DNA from: Variovorax jilinensis
Lineage (GTDB): Bacteria; Pseudomonadota; Gammaproteobacteria; Burkholderiales; Burkholderiaceae_C
Direction: 5' to 3'
Assembly (NCBI RefSeq): GCF_030316885.1
Contig: NZ_JASZYQ010000004.1
Span: forward strand, 186,001-250,000
DNA length: 64,000 bases
How positions within the stretch are numbered: position 1 is the stretch's first letter; each line of letters opens with the position of its first letter. The translations under genes were made by a program, and so were the position numbers. The notes below the pieces were generated by a model that was not told the DNA's origin, did not search any database, and was given only the letters and a program-made list of their open reading frames with translations. This document shows positions 18,173 to 26,386 of the stretch, in pieces.

Positions 18173-18192
18173 GCCGGCGGCCCGCCGCCGGC
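18173..18192. terminator. Convergent terminator hairpin
   Basis: A perfect 8-bp stem with a 4-base loop (GCCGGCGG-CCCG-CCGCCGGC) lies in the 48-base gap between the converging hydrolase and tsaC genes. It lacks a T-tract, as is common for GC-rich betaproteobacterial hairpins. Confidence 0.55.
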
Positions 18193-18205
18193 CTGAACCG
18201 CGCAG

Positions 18206-19207
18206 TCAGGCCGCCGCGGCCCGCGTGAGCCGGTCGCGCACGCCTTCCCAGGCGGCGTCGGCCGGCGGCATCTCGACCCAGATCAGCTTGACGCCCTGGG
18301 CGTCGAAATCCCGCAGCACCGCGAACAACTGCTGCGCAGCGGCCGCGGCATCGTCGGGCATGCGACGCTGGACGATGCGCTGCGAACGGCTGCTGAGCAC
18401 GGTACGCGACCAGACGGCGATGTTCGCGGCATTGGCGCCGAGCACGTCGAGCCCGGTCTGCAACGCCTTCGCATCCATCAGGCGAACCTTGGCGCTCGGC
18501 GCGTAGTGGGCCTCGAGCGTGCCCGAGGCACGCGGGTCGGGCGCGCCCAGCACTTCCTTGCTGCGCAGCGGCTCGCCGCCCGCGGCCTCGATCTGGTTGC
18601 GCGTGATCGCGCCGGGGCGCAGCAGCACCGGCGCGCCGCGGCTGCAGTCGACGATGGTCGACTCGATGCCGACTTCGCAGGCGCCGCCGTCGAGCACGAG
18701 CAGTTCGTCGCCGAATTCCTCCTGCACGTGGGCCGCGGTGGTGGGGCTCACGCGGCCGAAGCGGTTCGCGCTCGGCCCCGAGAGACCGTGCACGCCGAGC
18801 CCGGCACAGGCCGCGAGCAGGGCCTGGGCCACCGGATGCGCGGGGCAGCGCAGGCCGATGGTGTCCTGGCCTCCGGCCGAGGCCGCCGCCACGCCGGGCT
18901 GGCGTTCGACGATCAGCGTCAGCGGGCCGGGCCAGAAGGCCCGCACCAGCTTCTGGGCGAAGTCCGGCAACGGCCGCGCGAAATGGGCCAGGGCCTCGGT
19001 GCCTCGCGCGCCGGCGGCCACGTGGACGATCAGCGGATGGTCGCTGGGACGGCCCTTGGCCGCGAAGATGCCGGCCACCGCAGCGTCGCTCGATGCGTCG
19101 GCGCCAAGGCCGTAGACCGTCTCGGTCGGGAAGGCCACCAGGCCGCCGTCGCGCAGGGTCCGTGCCGCCTGGTCGATGGCCGCGGGCGATGTGCCGTCGA
19201 GGATCAT
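18206..19207 (-). CDS. tsaC: L-threonylcarbamoyladenylate synthase (Sua5/TsaC type)
   Basis: A 333-aa enzyme that makes threonylcarbamoyl-AMP from threonine, bicarbonate and ATP for tRNA t6A. The YrdC domain (about residues 8-205) shows LRDGGLVAFPTETVYGLGAD, FAAKGRPSDHPLIVHV and the SANRFGRVSPTTAAHV region. The extra C-terminal Sua5 domain (about 225-333) makes this the long form rather than the short TsaC. It lies ten bases after purK and ends the purE-purK-tsaC unit. TsaB, which acts later in the same modification, is encoded at 13255-13962. Confidence 0.95.
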   Translation of the reverse strand: MILDGTSPAAIDQAARTLRDGGLVAFPTETVYGLGADASSDAAVAGIFAAKGRPSDHPLIVHVAAGARGTEALAHFARPLPDFAQKLVRAFWPGPLTLIVERQPGVAAASAGGQDTIGLRCPAHPVAQALLAACAGLGVHGLSGPSANRFGRVSPTTAAHVQEEFGDELLVLDGGACEVGIESTIVDCSRGAPVLLRPGAITRNQIEAAGGEPLRSKEVLGAPDPRASGTLEAHYAPSAKVRLMDAKALQTGLDVLGANAANIAVWSRTVLSSRSQRIVQRRMPDDAAAAAQQLFAVLRDFDAQGVKLIWVEMPPADAAWEGVRDRLTRAAAA

Positions 19208-19217
19208 GACGCGGCGG

Positions 19218-20384
19218 CTACTCGGACAGCGGGATCGGCAGCCCGAGCAGCGCGGCCGCGAAATCGGCCGTGCTGCGCACCGCGTCGATGTCCTCGCCCG
19301 TGATGTTCAGGTGGCCCATCTTGCGGCCGCGCCGCGCCTCCGTCTTGCCGTAGAGGTGCAGGTGGGTGCCGGGCAGCGCGAGCACGTCGGCCCAGCGCGG
19401 TGGCTCGGGCGTGTCGCCGTCGACGAACCACAGGTCGCCCAGCAGGTTGAGCATGATCGCCACGCTGTGCTGGCGCGGCGGATTGAGCGGCAGGCCGGCC
19501 AGGGTGCGCACCTGCAGCTCGAACTGCGACACGTCGCTGCCGTCCAGCGTCCAGTGGCCGCTGTTGTGCGGGCGGGGCGCCATCTCGTTGACGACCAGCC
19601 GGCCGTCGCCGAGCACGAAGAATTCCACGCACAGCACGCCGACGTAGCCCAGCCCCTCGGCCACCGAGCGGGCCGCCGAGACGGCGCGGCGCGCCGTGGC
19701 CTCGGGCATGCTGCGCGGGTGGACCTCGGTGACGGCCAGGATGCCGTCGCGGTGCAGGTTGCGCTGGGCCGGGAAGTTGACCATCTGGCCGTCGGCGCCG
19801 CGCGCGACGATCACCGAGCATTCGAAGTCGAGGCCGAGCAGCTTCTCGAGCACGCAGGGCACGCCGGAGGCATCGGCCCAGGCGGATTCGAGCTCGGCGC
19901 GCGTGGACACGCGGCGCTGGCCCTTGCCGTCGTAGCCCAGGCGTGCGGTCTTGAGGATGCCCGGGAGCAGGTCGGCCGGCACTGCGGCCAGCTGGGCCTC
20001 GCTCTCGATCACGGCATAGGGCGCGCATTCGACGCCACAGGCCACGAAATGCGCCTTCTCGCGGATCCGGTCCTGCGCGATGGCGACCGCCTGCGCGGCC
20101 GGCGCCACCGGGCGCGCCACCGCGAGATGCTCCAGCGAGGGCGCCGGCACGTTCTCGAACTCGGTGGTCACGGCATCGGCCAGGCCGGCCAGGCGCGCCA
20201 GCCCGTCGACGTCGGCGTAGTCGGTATGGATGTGGTGATGGCTCACGCGGCCGGCCGGGCTGTCGGCGTCGGGGTCGAGCACCGCCGTGAAGTAGCCCAT
20301 GGACTGGGCCGCGTGCACGAACATGCGCCCGAGCTGGCCGCCGCCGACGACGCCGAGCGTGGCGCCTGGCAGCACGACGCTCAC
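19218..20384 (-). CDS. purK: 5-(carboxyamino)imidazole ribonucleotide synthase
   Basis: A 388-aa ATP-grasp enzyme converting AIR, bicarbonate and ATP to N5-CAIR in purine synthesis. The N-terminal [12 protein letters not shown] motif (about 11-22), the central [17 protein letters not shown] stretch near 147 and the [13 protein letters not shown] block near 265 are typical. The start codon is GTG at 20384 and overlaps the purE stop (GTGA), so translation is coupled. PurE, the next enzyme, is immediately upstream. Confidence 0.97.
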   Translation of the reverse strand: MSVVLPGATLGVVGGGQLGRMFVHAAQSMGYFTAVLDPDADSPAGRVSHHHIHTDYADVDGLARLAGLADAVTTEFENVPAPSLEHLAVARPVAPAAQAVAIAQDRIREKAHFVACGVECAPYAVIESEAQLAAVPADLLPGILKTARLGYDGKGQRRVSTRAELESAWADASGVPCVLEKLLGLDFECSVIVARGADGQMVNFPAQRNLHRDGILAVTEVHPRSMPEATARRAVSAARSVAEGLGYVGVLCVEFFVLGDGRLVVNEMAPRPHNSGHWTLDGSDVSQFELQVRTLAGLPLNPPRQHSVAIMLNLLGDLWFVDGDTPEPPRWADVLALPGTHLHLYGKTEARRGRKMGHLNITGEDIDAVRSTADFAAALLGLPIPLSE

Positions 20385-20923
20385 AGCGCGCCTCCGCCCT
20401 GCGGCGAGAACGGCGACACCGCGGGCGCCTCGCCCGGTGGCAGCGTCATGGCTTCGGCGGCGCGGGTCTGCTGGCGCCGGAACTCGTCGAGCCGTGCGCG
20501 CAGCGCCGGATCGCCCACGGCCAGCATCGCCACCGCGAACAGGGCCGCATTGGCGGCACCCGCGTTGCCGATGGCAAAGGTCGCCACCGGCACCCCCTTG
20601 GGCATCTGGACGATGCTGTAGAGAGAATCCACGCCCTGCAGGTGGCGGCTCGCCACCGGCACGCCGAGCACCGGCACCGTGGTCTTGGCCGCCAGCATGC
20701 CGGGCAGGTGGGCGGCGCCGCCGGCGCCTGCGATGATCGCGGCCAGACCGCGCGGCGCGGCGCTCTCGGCGTAGGCGAACAGTTCGTCGGGCATCCGGTG
20801 GGCCGAGACCACCCGGGCTTCGTGGGTGATGTCGAATTGCTGGAGAATCTCGACCGCATTGCGCATCGTCTCCCAGTCGGAGTTCGAGCCCATCACCACG
20901 CCGACCTGAATTGCTTGCTTCAT
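20381..20923 (-). CDS. purE: 5-(carboxyamino)imidazole ribonucleotide mutase
   Basis: A 180-aa class I PurE that moves the carboxyl group of N5-CAIR to give CAIR. Diagnostic segments: [12 protein letters not shown] (residues 9-20), [16 protein letters not shown] with the catalytic His near 43, and [16 protein letters not shown] near 73. The C-terminal 20 residues (Pro/Gly-rich) exceed the family core. In many betaproteobacteria purC directly precedes purE; here purC lies 3.2 kb upstream behind four other genes. Confidence 0.97.
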   Translation of the reverse strand: MKQAIQVGVVMGSNSDWETMRNAVEILQQFDITHEARVVSAHRMPDELFAYAESAAPRGLAAIIAGAGGAAHLPGMLAAKTTVPVLGVPVASRHLQGVDSLYSIVQMPKGVPVATFAIGNAGAANAALFAVAMLAVGDPALRARLDEFRRQQTRAAEAMTLPPGEAPAVSPFSPQGGGAL

Positions 20924-20959
20924 GGTTCGAATTTTACGTTTCACCCTCACCTTCCCGCG

Positions 20960-21880
20960 ATGATCGACATCACCCTCGAAAATTTCCAGTCGGAGCTGAT
21001 CGATGGCTCCATGACCACACCGGTCCTGCTCGACATCTGGGCCGAGTGGTGCGGGCCCTGCAAGCAGCTCGGTCCGGTGCTCGAAAAGCTCGAGACCGAA
21101 TACGCCGGCCGCTTCACGCTGGCCAAGCTCGATGCCGACGCGGTGCCGCAGATCTCGCAGCAGCTGAGCCAGATGTTCGGCGTGCGCAGCATCCCGTTCT
21201 GCGTCATGTTCAAGGACGGCCAGCCGGTGGACGGCTTCGTCGGCGCCATTCCGGCGGCCGAGATCCGCACCTTCCTCGACAAGCACGTGCCCGGCGCCGA
21301 CGAGGCAGAGGCCCTGGCCGAGGAGGAATCGGCCCAGGCGGCGCTGGCCGAGGGCGACACCGAGGGCGCGCTCGAGAAGCTGCAGCACGCGGTCGCCACC
21401 GACCCGGCCAACGACGACGCGCGCTTCGACTACGTCAAGCTGCTGCTGCAGGAAGGCCGCACCGACGATGCCAAGGTGGCGTTCGCACCCGTCATCGCCA
21501 AGACCGCGCTGGTGCGCCGCTTCGATTCGCTGCAGCGCTGGATGGGCGCGATCGACTTCGCGGCACCCCCCGCGGGCGCCGCGCCGTCGCTGGCCGATGC
21601 GGAAGCACGCATCGCGGCCAACAAGCGCGACTTCGAGGCCCGCTTCGACCGCGCCCGCCTGCTGATGGGCGCCCAGCGCTGGACCGATGCGATGGACGAG
21701 CTGCTCGACATCCTCATGCGCGACAAGACCTGGAACGAGGATCTGGCGCGCAAGACCTACATCGCGATTCTCGACATCATCGAGCCGCCGAAGATCAAGG
21801 TGGCCGACGGCCAGATCCCGCCGGACGACCCGACCGTGGCCAGCTACCGCCGCCGACTCAGCAGCGTGGTCCTGAGCTGA
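20960..21880 (+). CDS. cnoX: Thioredoxin/TPR co-chaperone, CnoX (YbbN) type
   Basis: A 306-aa cytosolic protein. Residues 1-110 are a thioredoxin domain with an intact active site WCGPC (Cys31 and Cys34); residues 115-300 are helical repeats of TPR type (for example [22 protein letters not shown]). CnoX proteins hold oxidised substrates for the chaperonin; the E. coli protein has lost one cysteine while this one keeps both, so redox activity is likely. It is divergent from purE with 36 bases between starts, so the promoters must overlap. Confidence 0.92.
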   Translation: MIDITLENFQSELIDGSMTTPVLLDIWAEWCGPCKQLGPVLEKLETEYAGRFTLAKLDADAVPQISQQLSQMFGVRSIPFCVMFKDGQPVDGFVGAIPAAEIRTFLDKHVPGADEAEALAEEESAQAALAEGDTEGALEKLQHAVATDPANDDARFDYVKLLLQEGRTDDAKVAFAPVIAKTALVRRFDSLQRWMGAIDFAAPPAGAAPSLADAEARIAANKRDFEARFDRARLLMGAQRWTDAMDELLDILMRDKTWNEDLARKTYIAILDIIEPPKIKVADGQIPPDDPTVASYRRRLSSVVLS

Positions 21881-21951
21881 GCGTTGGCGGGCCGGGCGCC
21901 GTCGCATACGATGGTGCGAATTTCATTTCGTTGCACAAGGACAGACAGGCC

Positions 21952-22401
21952 ATGCGTTCCAGCCCTGCCGCCATCCCCTTCCTCTCGGCCACCCTGCTTG
22001 CCGCGGCCCTGCTGGCCGGCTGCGGCAGCGGCATCAACCTCGACGAGCCGATCGAAGGTCCGGTCTGGCGCCTCGACCAGCTCGGCGGCGAGCCGGTCGC
22101 CCCGAGCGGCGACCCGCAGCGCGACCCGACGGTCCAGTTCGATCGCCGCAACGGCCGCGTGAACGGTTCGGGCGGCTGCAACCGGCTGTCGGGCACCTTC
22201 GAGCGCAGCGGCAGCACGCTCAAGCTGAGCCAGCTGGCCTCGACCCGCATGGCCTGCGCCGATCCCGCGCTCGGCACCAAGGAGGCGCAGTTCTTCGCCG
22301 CCCTGCAGGCCACCACGAGCTACCGCATGCAAAGCCCGACGCGGCTCGCGCTGCTCGATGCAGGCGGCCGCACGGTGGCCACGCTCAGCACCACGCGCTG
22401 A
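21952..22401 (+). CDS. META-domain lipoprotein, HslJ-like
   Basis: A 149-aa predicted lipoprotein. The signal ends in the lipobox LLAGC with Cys near residue 22. The rest is one META domain (about 35-147): the opening PVWRLDQLGGEPV, the core VNGSGGCNRLSGTFERSG and STRMACADPALGTKEAQFFAAL with its pair of cysteines, which may form a disulfide. HslJ-type proteins are linked to heat-shock and envelope stress. It follows cnoX by 71 bases on the same strand and may be co-transcribed. Confidence 0.9.
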   Translation: MRSSPAAIPFLSATLLAAALLAGCGSGINLDEPIEGPVWRLDQLGGEPVAPSGDPQRDPTVQFDRRNGRVNGSGGCNRLSGTFERSGSTLKLSQLASTRMACADPALGTKEAQFFAALQATTSYRMQSPTRLALLDAGGRTVATLSTTR

Positions 22402-22426
22402 GAGCCCTCCACGGGCGATAAGTGCG

Positions 22427-23083
22427 CTACCAGCGCGCCGGCAGCTCGCGCTCGATCACGATCTGGCGCCGGTCGACCGAGATGTAGCCGCCCTGCTCCA
22501 GATCCTTGAGCAGCCGGCTCACCATCTCACGCGAACAGCCGATCTCGCTGGCCATGGCCTGGTGCGTGAGCCGCTCGGCCAGCCGCCGTGCGCCGCCCTC
22601 GGCCGCCATCGCCGAACGTGACTCGAGCAGCCGCCGCAGGCGTGCATAGACGTCGAGCAGCGCCATGCTGCGGGCGCTCTCGGTCGCCAGCCGCGCGCGA
22701 CGGATCAGGCGCACGATCAGCGCGAAGGCGAAATCGGGGTGCTCGGCCACGTACTGCAGCATGGTCTCGCGGGTGACGACGGCGCACAGCGTGGGCTCCA
22801 CGGCCTGCACGCTGGCCGAACGCGGGCCGCCATCGAGTGACATCTCGCCCACGTATTCGCCCGGACCATGGAGCGCCAGCGTGACCTCGCGGCCGCGCGT
22901 GTCGGACAGGAAGGCGCGCAGCCGGCCGGCGAGCACGATGTAGACGGCGCCCCCGGTATCGCCCTCCTCGATCAGCATCGCCCGGGTGCGGTAGCGGCGC
23001 TGTACGCCTCGCTCGGCAAGCAGTTGCAGCGCCGGCGGCAGCGCGGCAGATGGCTCATCGGACGCGGCGGGCTTCGGCGGCAT
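22427..23083 (-). CDS. Crp/Fnr-family transcriptional regulator
   Basis: A 218-aa regulator. Residues 20-135 form a cyclic-nucleotide-type beta-roll (MLIEEGDTGGAVYIVLAGRL, GPGEYVGEMSLDGGPRSASV); residues 150-210 carry the HTH, with LTHQAMASEIGCSREMVSRLLKDLEQGGYI as the DNA-recognition part. The N-terminal cysteine cluster of FNR is absent, so oxygen sensing through Fe-S is unlikely. The segment GEMSLDGGPRSASV keeps the ligand-binding pattern of the cAMP family. It converges with the META gene. A TATATT box ends seven bases before the ATG. Confidence 0.92.
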   Translation of the reverse strand: MPPKPAASDEPSAALPPALQLLAERGVQRRYRTRAMLIEEGDTGGAVYIVLAGRLRAFLSDTRGREVTLALHGPGEYVGEMSLDGGPRSASVQAVEPTLCAVVTRETMLQYVAEHPDFAFALIVRLIRRARLATESARSMALLDVYARLRRLLESRSAMAAEGGARRLAERLTHQAMASEIGCSREMVSRLLKDLEQGGYISVDRRQIVIERELPARW

Positions 23084-23089
23084 GGCGCG

Positions 23090-23132
23090 AATATAAGCGG
23101 CCCCCGGGGCTGCGCACAGCCCGGGGGACCGC
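23090..23132 (-). promoter_or_regulatory. Hairpin and -10-like box directly upstream of the Crp/Fnr gene
   Basis: A long stem-loop (23097-23132; arms of 15 and 15 bases, loop CGCA, two single-base bulges) lies directly before a TATATT box (23090-23095), read on the minus strand toward the Crp/Fnr ATG at 23083. The hairpin could end the upstream LuxR transcript or be an operator. If TATATT is a true -10, the transcript would start at or almost at the ATG. Confidence 0.35.
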
Positions 23133-23269
23133 TCCCTCTCGCGTCTTCTTCCGTTTACTTCTGCCTTCTCTCAGCCTCTCCCGACATCCTGACGCCTTTG
23201 CGCTCCCTGACAACCCTCGCCTGCGTGACAGCCCCGAATGAGCCCGAATTCCCGTTGCGCGACGGTGCG

Positions 23270-23980
23270 CTAGTCCACGAGCCGCAGCACCGACACGATC
23301 TGGGGCAGGCGCGAGACGCGGTGCACCACCTCGCGGATGCTGGCGCTGCCGGTCTTCTGCCGCACGTTCTTGATGTGGGTGCGCACGGTGGACATGCGCA
23401 CGCCCTCGAGGCAGGCGATTTCCTCGGCGCCGTGCCCCGCGCACAGCCGGGCCAGCACGTTCTGCTCGGCCCGCGTCAGATGGCGCGCGCGCGCGAACAT
23501 CTGCATCGTGAGCATCTCGCAGCCGGCACGGCGGCTGCAGATGACCAGCACGGTGTCGATCGTCGAGCCGCCATGCACCGCCGCGAGCGGCACGAAGGCC
23601 AGCGACAGCGCGTCGGCGCCCGGGTCGAGCTCGACGATGCTGCGGCAGTCGCGCTCGGCCTCGGCCAGCGAATGGCGGATCCTGGATTGCGCCACACCGT
23701 CCGCTGCGCACAGCATGCCGTCGGCGTTGCGCAGTGCACGGCCGGCGGCCAGTTCGCGCCGGGCCGGGTAGTTGGCGTGCAGGATGCGGCCCGTGAGGTC
23801 GAGCAGGATCAGGCCGTGGTCGATCTCCTCGAGCACCCGCGCCAGCATGCCAGCCTGCACCGCATCGGGCGGCACCGCCGTGACCGCGGGGACGGCGGCA
23901 GCGGCAGCGGCAGCGGCAGCGGCAGCGGCAGCGGCGGCATCCTCGCGCACGCGAAACTGGAATTCGGCTGCGGTTTTCAT
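23270..23980 (-). CDS. LuxR-family regulator with 15-alanine tract
   Basis: A 236-aa regulator. The C-terminal HTH (about 168-215) reads LTRAEQNVLARLCAGHGAEE then VRMSTVRTHIKNVRQKTG, standard for the LuxR/FixJ class. The middle (45-150) resembles a PAS-like sensor (IDHGLILLDLTGRILHANYPARREL) rather than an autoinducer domain. No phospho-acceptor receiver is present. Residues 15-29 are 15 consecutive alanines encoded by a six-base repeat. A GAGGAGAG ribosome site precedes the ATG. The following 186 bases to the Crp/Fnr gene hold only the hairpin listed separately. Confidence 0.88.
   Translation of the reverse strand: MKTAAEFQFRVREDAAAAAAAAAAAAAAAVPAVTAVPPDAVQAGMLARVLEEIDHGLILLDLTGRILHANYPARRELAAGRALRNADGMLCAADGVAQSRIRHSLAEAERDCRSIVELDPGADALSLAFVPLAAVHGGSTIDTVLVICSRRAGCEMLTMQMFARARHLTRAEQNVLARLCAGHGAEEIACLEGVRMSTVRTHIKNVRQKTGSASIREVVHRVSRLPQIVSVLRLVD
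23894..23938. repeat. Hexanucleotide tandem repeat inside the LuxR-type gene
   Basis: About 45 bases consist of GGCAGC units on the plus strand and encode the 15-alanine run. The repeat length is a multiple of three, so gain or loss of units changes the tract length without breaking the frame. Confidence 0.85.
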
Positions 23981-24060
23981 GCGACTCTCCTCATCTAAGG
24001 GGATGCGCAGAGTCTGGAAGAGGACGGCCGCCGCGTGCCGTGACCTATTGCCGCCGCTTT

Positions 24061-24075
24061 TGTGATGTATTCACA
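24061..24075. promoter_or_regulatory. TGTGA-N5-TCACA palindrome upstream of the LuxR-type gene
   Basis: A perfect inverted repeat lies 80 bases upstream of the LuxR-type ATG. It has the half-sites of a Crp/Fnr-family operator but a five-base rather than six-base centre. The Crp/Fnr-type gene located next to the LuxR gene is a natural candidate to bind it. Confidence 0.45.
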
Positions 24076-24077
24076 TT

Positions 24078-24095
24078 CCGCGGCCGGGGCCGCGG
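24078..24095 (-). terminator. Hairpin after purC
   Basis: A perfect 8-bp stem with a two-base loop (CCGCGGCC-GG-GGCCGCGG) starts five bases after the purC stop codon on the minus strand. The downstream strand reads AATGTGAATACATCACAAAA with no T-tract. It probably ends the pgk-pyk-fba-purC transcripts. Confidence 0.5.
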
Positions 24096-24099
24096 GCGC

Positions 24100-25005
24100 T
24101 CAGCCCGTCAGACGCTCGAGCGCCTCGCGGTACTTGGCGGCGGTCTTCTCGATCACCTCGGCCGGCAGGCGCGGCGCCGGCGGGGTCTTGTCCCAGGGCT
24201 TGCCGTTGATCTTCGTGGCCTCGAGCCAGTCGCGCACGAACTGCTTGTCGTAGCTCGGCGGATTGGCACCCGTGGCGAGCGCTGCCTCGTAGCCCTCGAC
24301 CGGCCAGTAGCGCGAGCTGTCGGGCGTCAGCACCTCGTCCATCAGCACCAGCGTGCCGGCTTCGTCGAGCCCGAACTCGAACTTGGTGTCCGCGATGATC
24401 ATGCCCTTGCCGAGCGCGATCGCGGCGGCCGCCTCGTAGATCGCGATGCTGGTCTCGCGGATCTGCTGCGCGAGCTTGGGGCCCACCACCTCGACCACCT
24501 TGTCGTAGCTGATGTTCTCGTCGTGGGCACCGGCGGCGGCCTTGGCCGCGGGCGTGAAGATCGGCCGCGGCAGCTTGCTGGCGTTGGTCAGGCCCTCGGG
24601 CAGCGGCACGCCGCAGACGGCGCGGCCTTCCTGGTATTCCTTCCAGCCGCTGCCGGCCAGGTAGCCCCGCACCACGGCCTCGACCGGGATCGGCTTGAGG
24701 CGCTTGACCAGCATCGAGCGGCCTTCCACCTGCGCCACCTCGTCGGGCGTGACCACGCTCTCCGGCGCATCGCCGGTCAGGTGGTTGGGGCACAGGTGGC
24801 CCAGGCGGTCGAACCACCAGAGCGCCATCTGCGTGAGGATCACGCCCTTGCCCGGGATCGGCTCGCCCATGATCACGTCGAAGGCCGACAGGCGATCGCT
24901 CGCCACCATCAGGATGCGGTCGTCGCCGACGGCGTAGTTGTCGCGCACCTTGCCGCGCGCGAGCAGCGGCAGGCTCTGGATGGAGGAGGTATGGACGGTG
25001 GTCAT
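24100..25005 (-). CDS. purC: SAICAR synthase
   Basis: A 301-aa enzyme joining CAIR and aspartate with ATP to give SAICAR in purine synthesis. Family marks are [19 protein letters not shown] (about 14-32), [20 protein letters not shown] (35-54), [15 protein letters not shown] near 111 and [14 protein letters not shown] near 205. The length fits the eukaryote-like long bacterial form. The ATG at 25005 gives the [14 protein letters not shown] start. It follows fba by a 197-base gap that holds repeat hairpins, so it may have its own promoter. Confidence 0.97.
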   Translation of the reverse strand: MTTVHTSSIQSLPLLARGKVRDNYAVGDDRILMVASDRLSAFDVIMGEPIPGKGVILTQMALWWFDRLGHLCPNHLTGDAPESVVTPDEVAQVEGRSMLVKRLKPIPVEAVVRGYLAGSGWKEYQEGRAVCGVPLPEGLTNASKLPRPIFTPAAKAAAGAHDENISYDKVVEVVGPKLAQQIRETSIAIYEAAAAIALGKGMIIADTKFEFGLDEAGTLVLMDEVLTPDSSRYWPVEGYEAALATGANPPSYDKQFVRDWLEATKINGKPWDKTPPAPRLPAEVIEKTAAKYREALERLTG

Positions 25006-25116
25006 GGCGGATGAAGGTGAGACGGTGCGGAAGACTTCGCAGATTGTGCGCGCGGCTCGCGCCGCGGCAAACCAATCGGCCGGCGCAGCCAGGCCCGTTC
25101 GTGAAACCCCGCGAAA

Positions 25117-25180
25117 CCGGCTTTGCCGGGCCGCAGGGGTTGCCCCCGGAGAGGGGGTGGGAGCGCGACACGCAGTGCGC
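25117..25180. repeat. Cluster of short hairpins between fba and purC
   Basis: Three inverted repeats lie in 65 bases: CCGGC-TTT-GCCGG (25117-25129), CCCCC-GGAGA-GGGGG (25143-25157), and a looser GCGCG...GCGCGC pair around 25163-25181. The arrangement looks like a REP-type intergenic element of this family; that is from memory. It could stabilise or terminate fba mRNA. Confidence 0.5.
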
Positions 25181-25202
25181 GCGACCTGGCGGAGGGCCCT
25201 GG

Positions 25203-26267
25203 CTACCTGACTTCCTGCGCGAGCTCGCCCTTGGCGTACCTGGCGGCGACGACCTGCAGCGTGTCGCCCTTGATCTTCGGGCCCTGGCCTTCGCAGCCGA
25301 ACTCGAGGTAGCGCTGCTTGCAGATCAGGCGGGCTGCCTCGCGGGCCGGCTTGAGCCATTCGCGGGCATCGAACTTCTCGGGGTTCTCGGCCAGGAACTT
25401 GCGCACCGCGCCGGTCATCGCGAGGCGGATGTCGGTGTCGATGTTGATCTTGCGCACGCCGTGCTTGATGGCTTCCTGGATTTCCTTCACGGGCACGCCG
25501 TAGGTTTCCTTCATGTTGCCGCCGTACTGGCGAATGATGGCCAGCAGCTCCTGCGGCACGCTCGACGAGCCGTGCATCACCAGGTGGGTATTGGGGATGC
25601 GGCGGTGGATTTCCTTGATGCGGTCGATCGCGAGGATGTCGCCGGTGGGCTCGCGCGTGAACTTGTAGGCGCCATGGCTCGTGCCGATGGCGATCGCCAG
25701 CGCGTCGATCTGGGTCCGCTTGACAAAGTCGGCAGCCTGCTCAGGGTCGGTCAGCAGCTGCTCGCGGGTCATCGTGTCGTCGGTGCCGTGGCCGTCTTCC
25801 TTGTCGCCCTTCATGGTCTCGAGCGAACCGAGGCAGCCCAGTTCGCCCTCGACCGTGACGCCGACCTTGTGCGCCATCTCGGCGACCTTCTTCGTGACGT
25901 CGACGTTGTAGTCGTAGCTGGCGATGGTCTTGCCGTCGGCCTCGAGCGAGCCGTCCATCATCACCGAGCTGAAACCGAGGTCGATCGCGCCGCGGCACAC
26001 GTCCGGGCTCTGGCCGTGGTCCTGGTGCATCACGAGCGGCACGGTCGGATAGGCCTCGATGGCGGCCTGGATCAGGTGCTTGATGAAGGCTTCGCCCGCG
26101 TACTTGCGGGCGCCGGCGCTGGCTTGCAGGATGACGGGAGCGCCGACTTCCTTGGCGGCCTCCATCACGGCCTGCACCTGTTCGAGGTTGTTGACGTTGA
26201 AAGCCGGGATGCCGTAGCCATTGGCGGCGGCATGGTCGAGCAGTTCGCGCATCGAGACGAGTGCCAT
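25203..26267 (-). CDS. fba: Fructose-bisphosphate aldolase, class II
   Basis: A 354-aa zinc-dependent aldolase that cleaves fructose 1,6-bisphosphate in glycolysis and forms it in gluconeogenesis. The zinc and catalytic segments are [12 protein letters not shown] near 79-90, [12 protein letters not shown] near 138, [12 protein letters not shown] near 192 and [12 protein letters not shown] near 231; [10 protein letters not shown] follows near 274. It is the CbbA-type class II family common in betaproteobacteria. A GAGG ribosome site precedes the ATG at 26267. It lies 119 bases after pyk, separated by a hairpin. Confidence 0.97.
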   Translation of the reverse strand: MALVSMRELLDHAAANGYGIPAFNVNNLEQVQAVMEAAKEVGAPVILQASAGARKYAGEAFIKHLIQAAIEAYPTVPLVMHQDHGQSPDVCRGAIDLGFSSVMMDGSLEADGKTIASYDYNVDVTKKVAEMAHKVGVTVEGELGCLGSLETMKGDKEDGHGTDDTMTREQLLTDPEQAADFVKRTQIDALAIAIGTSHGAYKFTREPTGDILAIDRIKEIHRRIPNTHLVMHGSSSVPQELLAIIRQYGGNMKETYGVPVKEIQEAIKHGVRKINIDTDIRLAMTGAVRKFLAENPEKFDAREWLKPAREAARLICKQRYLEFGCEGQGPKIKGDTLQVVAARYAKGELAQEVR

Positions 26268-26355
26268 GGAAATACCTCGCGGGAATCTAGGGATGAAGAC
26301 TAAAGAACGCCCTGGATTCTACCGAGGGGCTCCGTAGGACGACGCCGATGCCCAT

Positions 26356-26372
26356 GCCCCATGCAGTGGGGC
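26356..26372 (-). terminator. Hairpin after pyk
   Basis: A perfect 6-bp stem with five-base loop (GCCCCA-TGCAG-TGGGGC) lies 15 bases after the pyk stop on the minus strand and 90 bases before fba. There is no T-tract. It may partly terminate pyk transcription or protect its 3' end. Confidence 0.45.
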
Positions 26373-26386
26373 GTCCCGCCGGCAGG

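Noticed and set aside
23894..23938. Frame-shifting phase variation at the hexanucleotide repeat
   Set aside because: The unit is six bases, so slippage keeps the frame; only tract length can vary.
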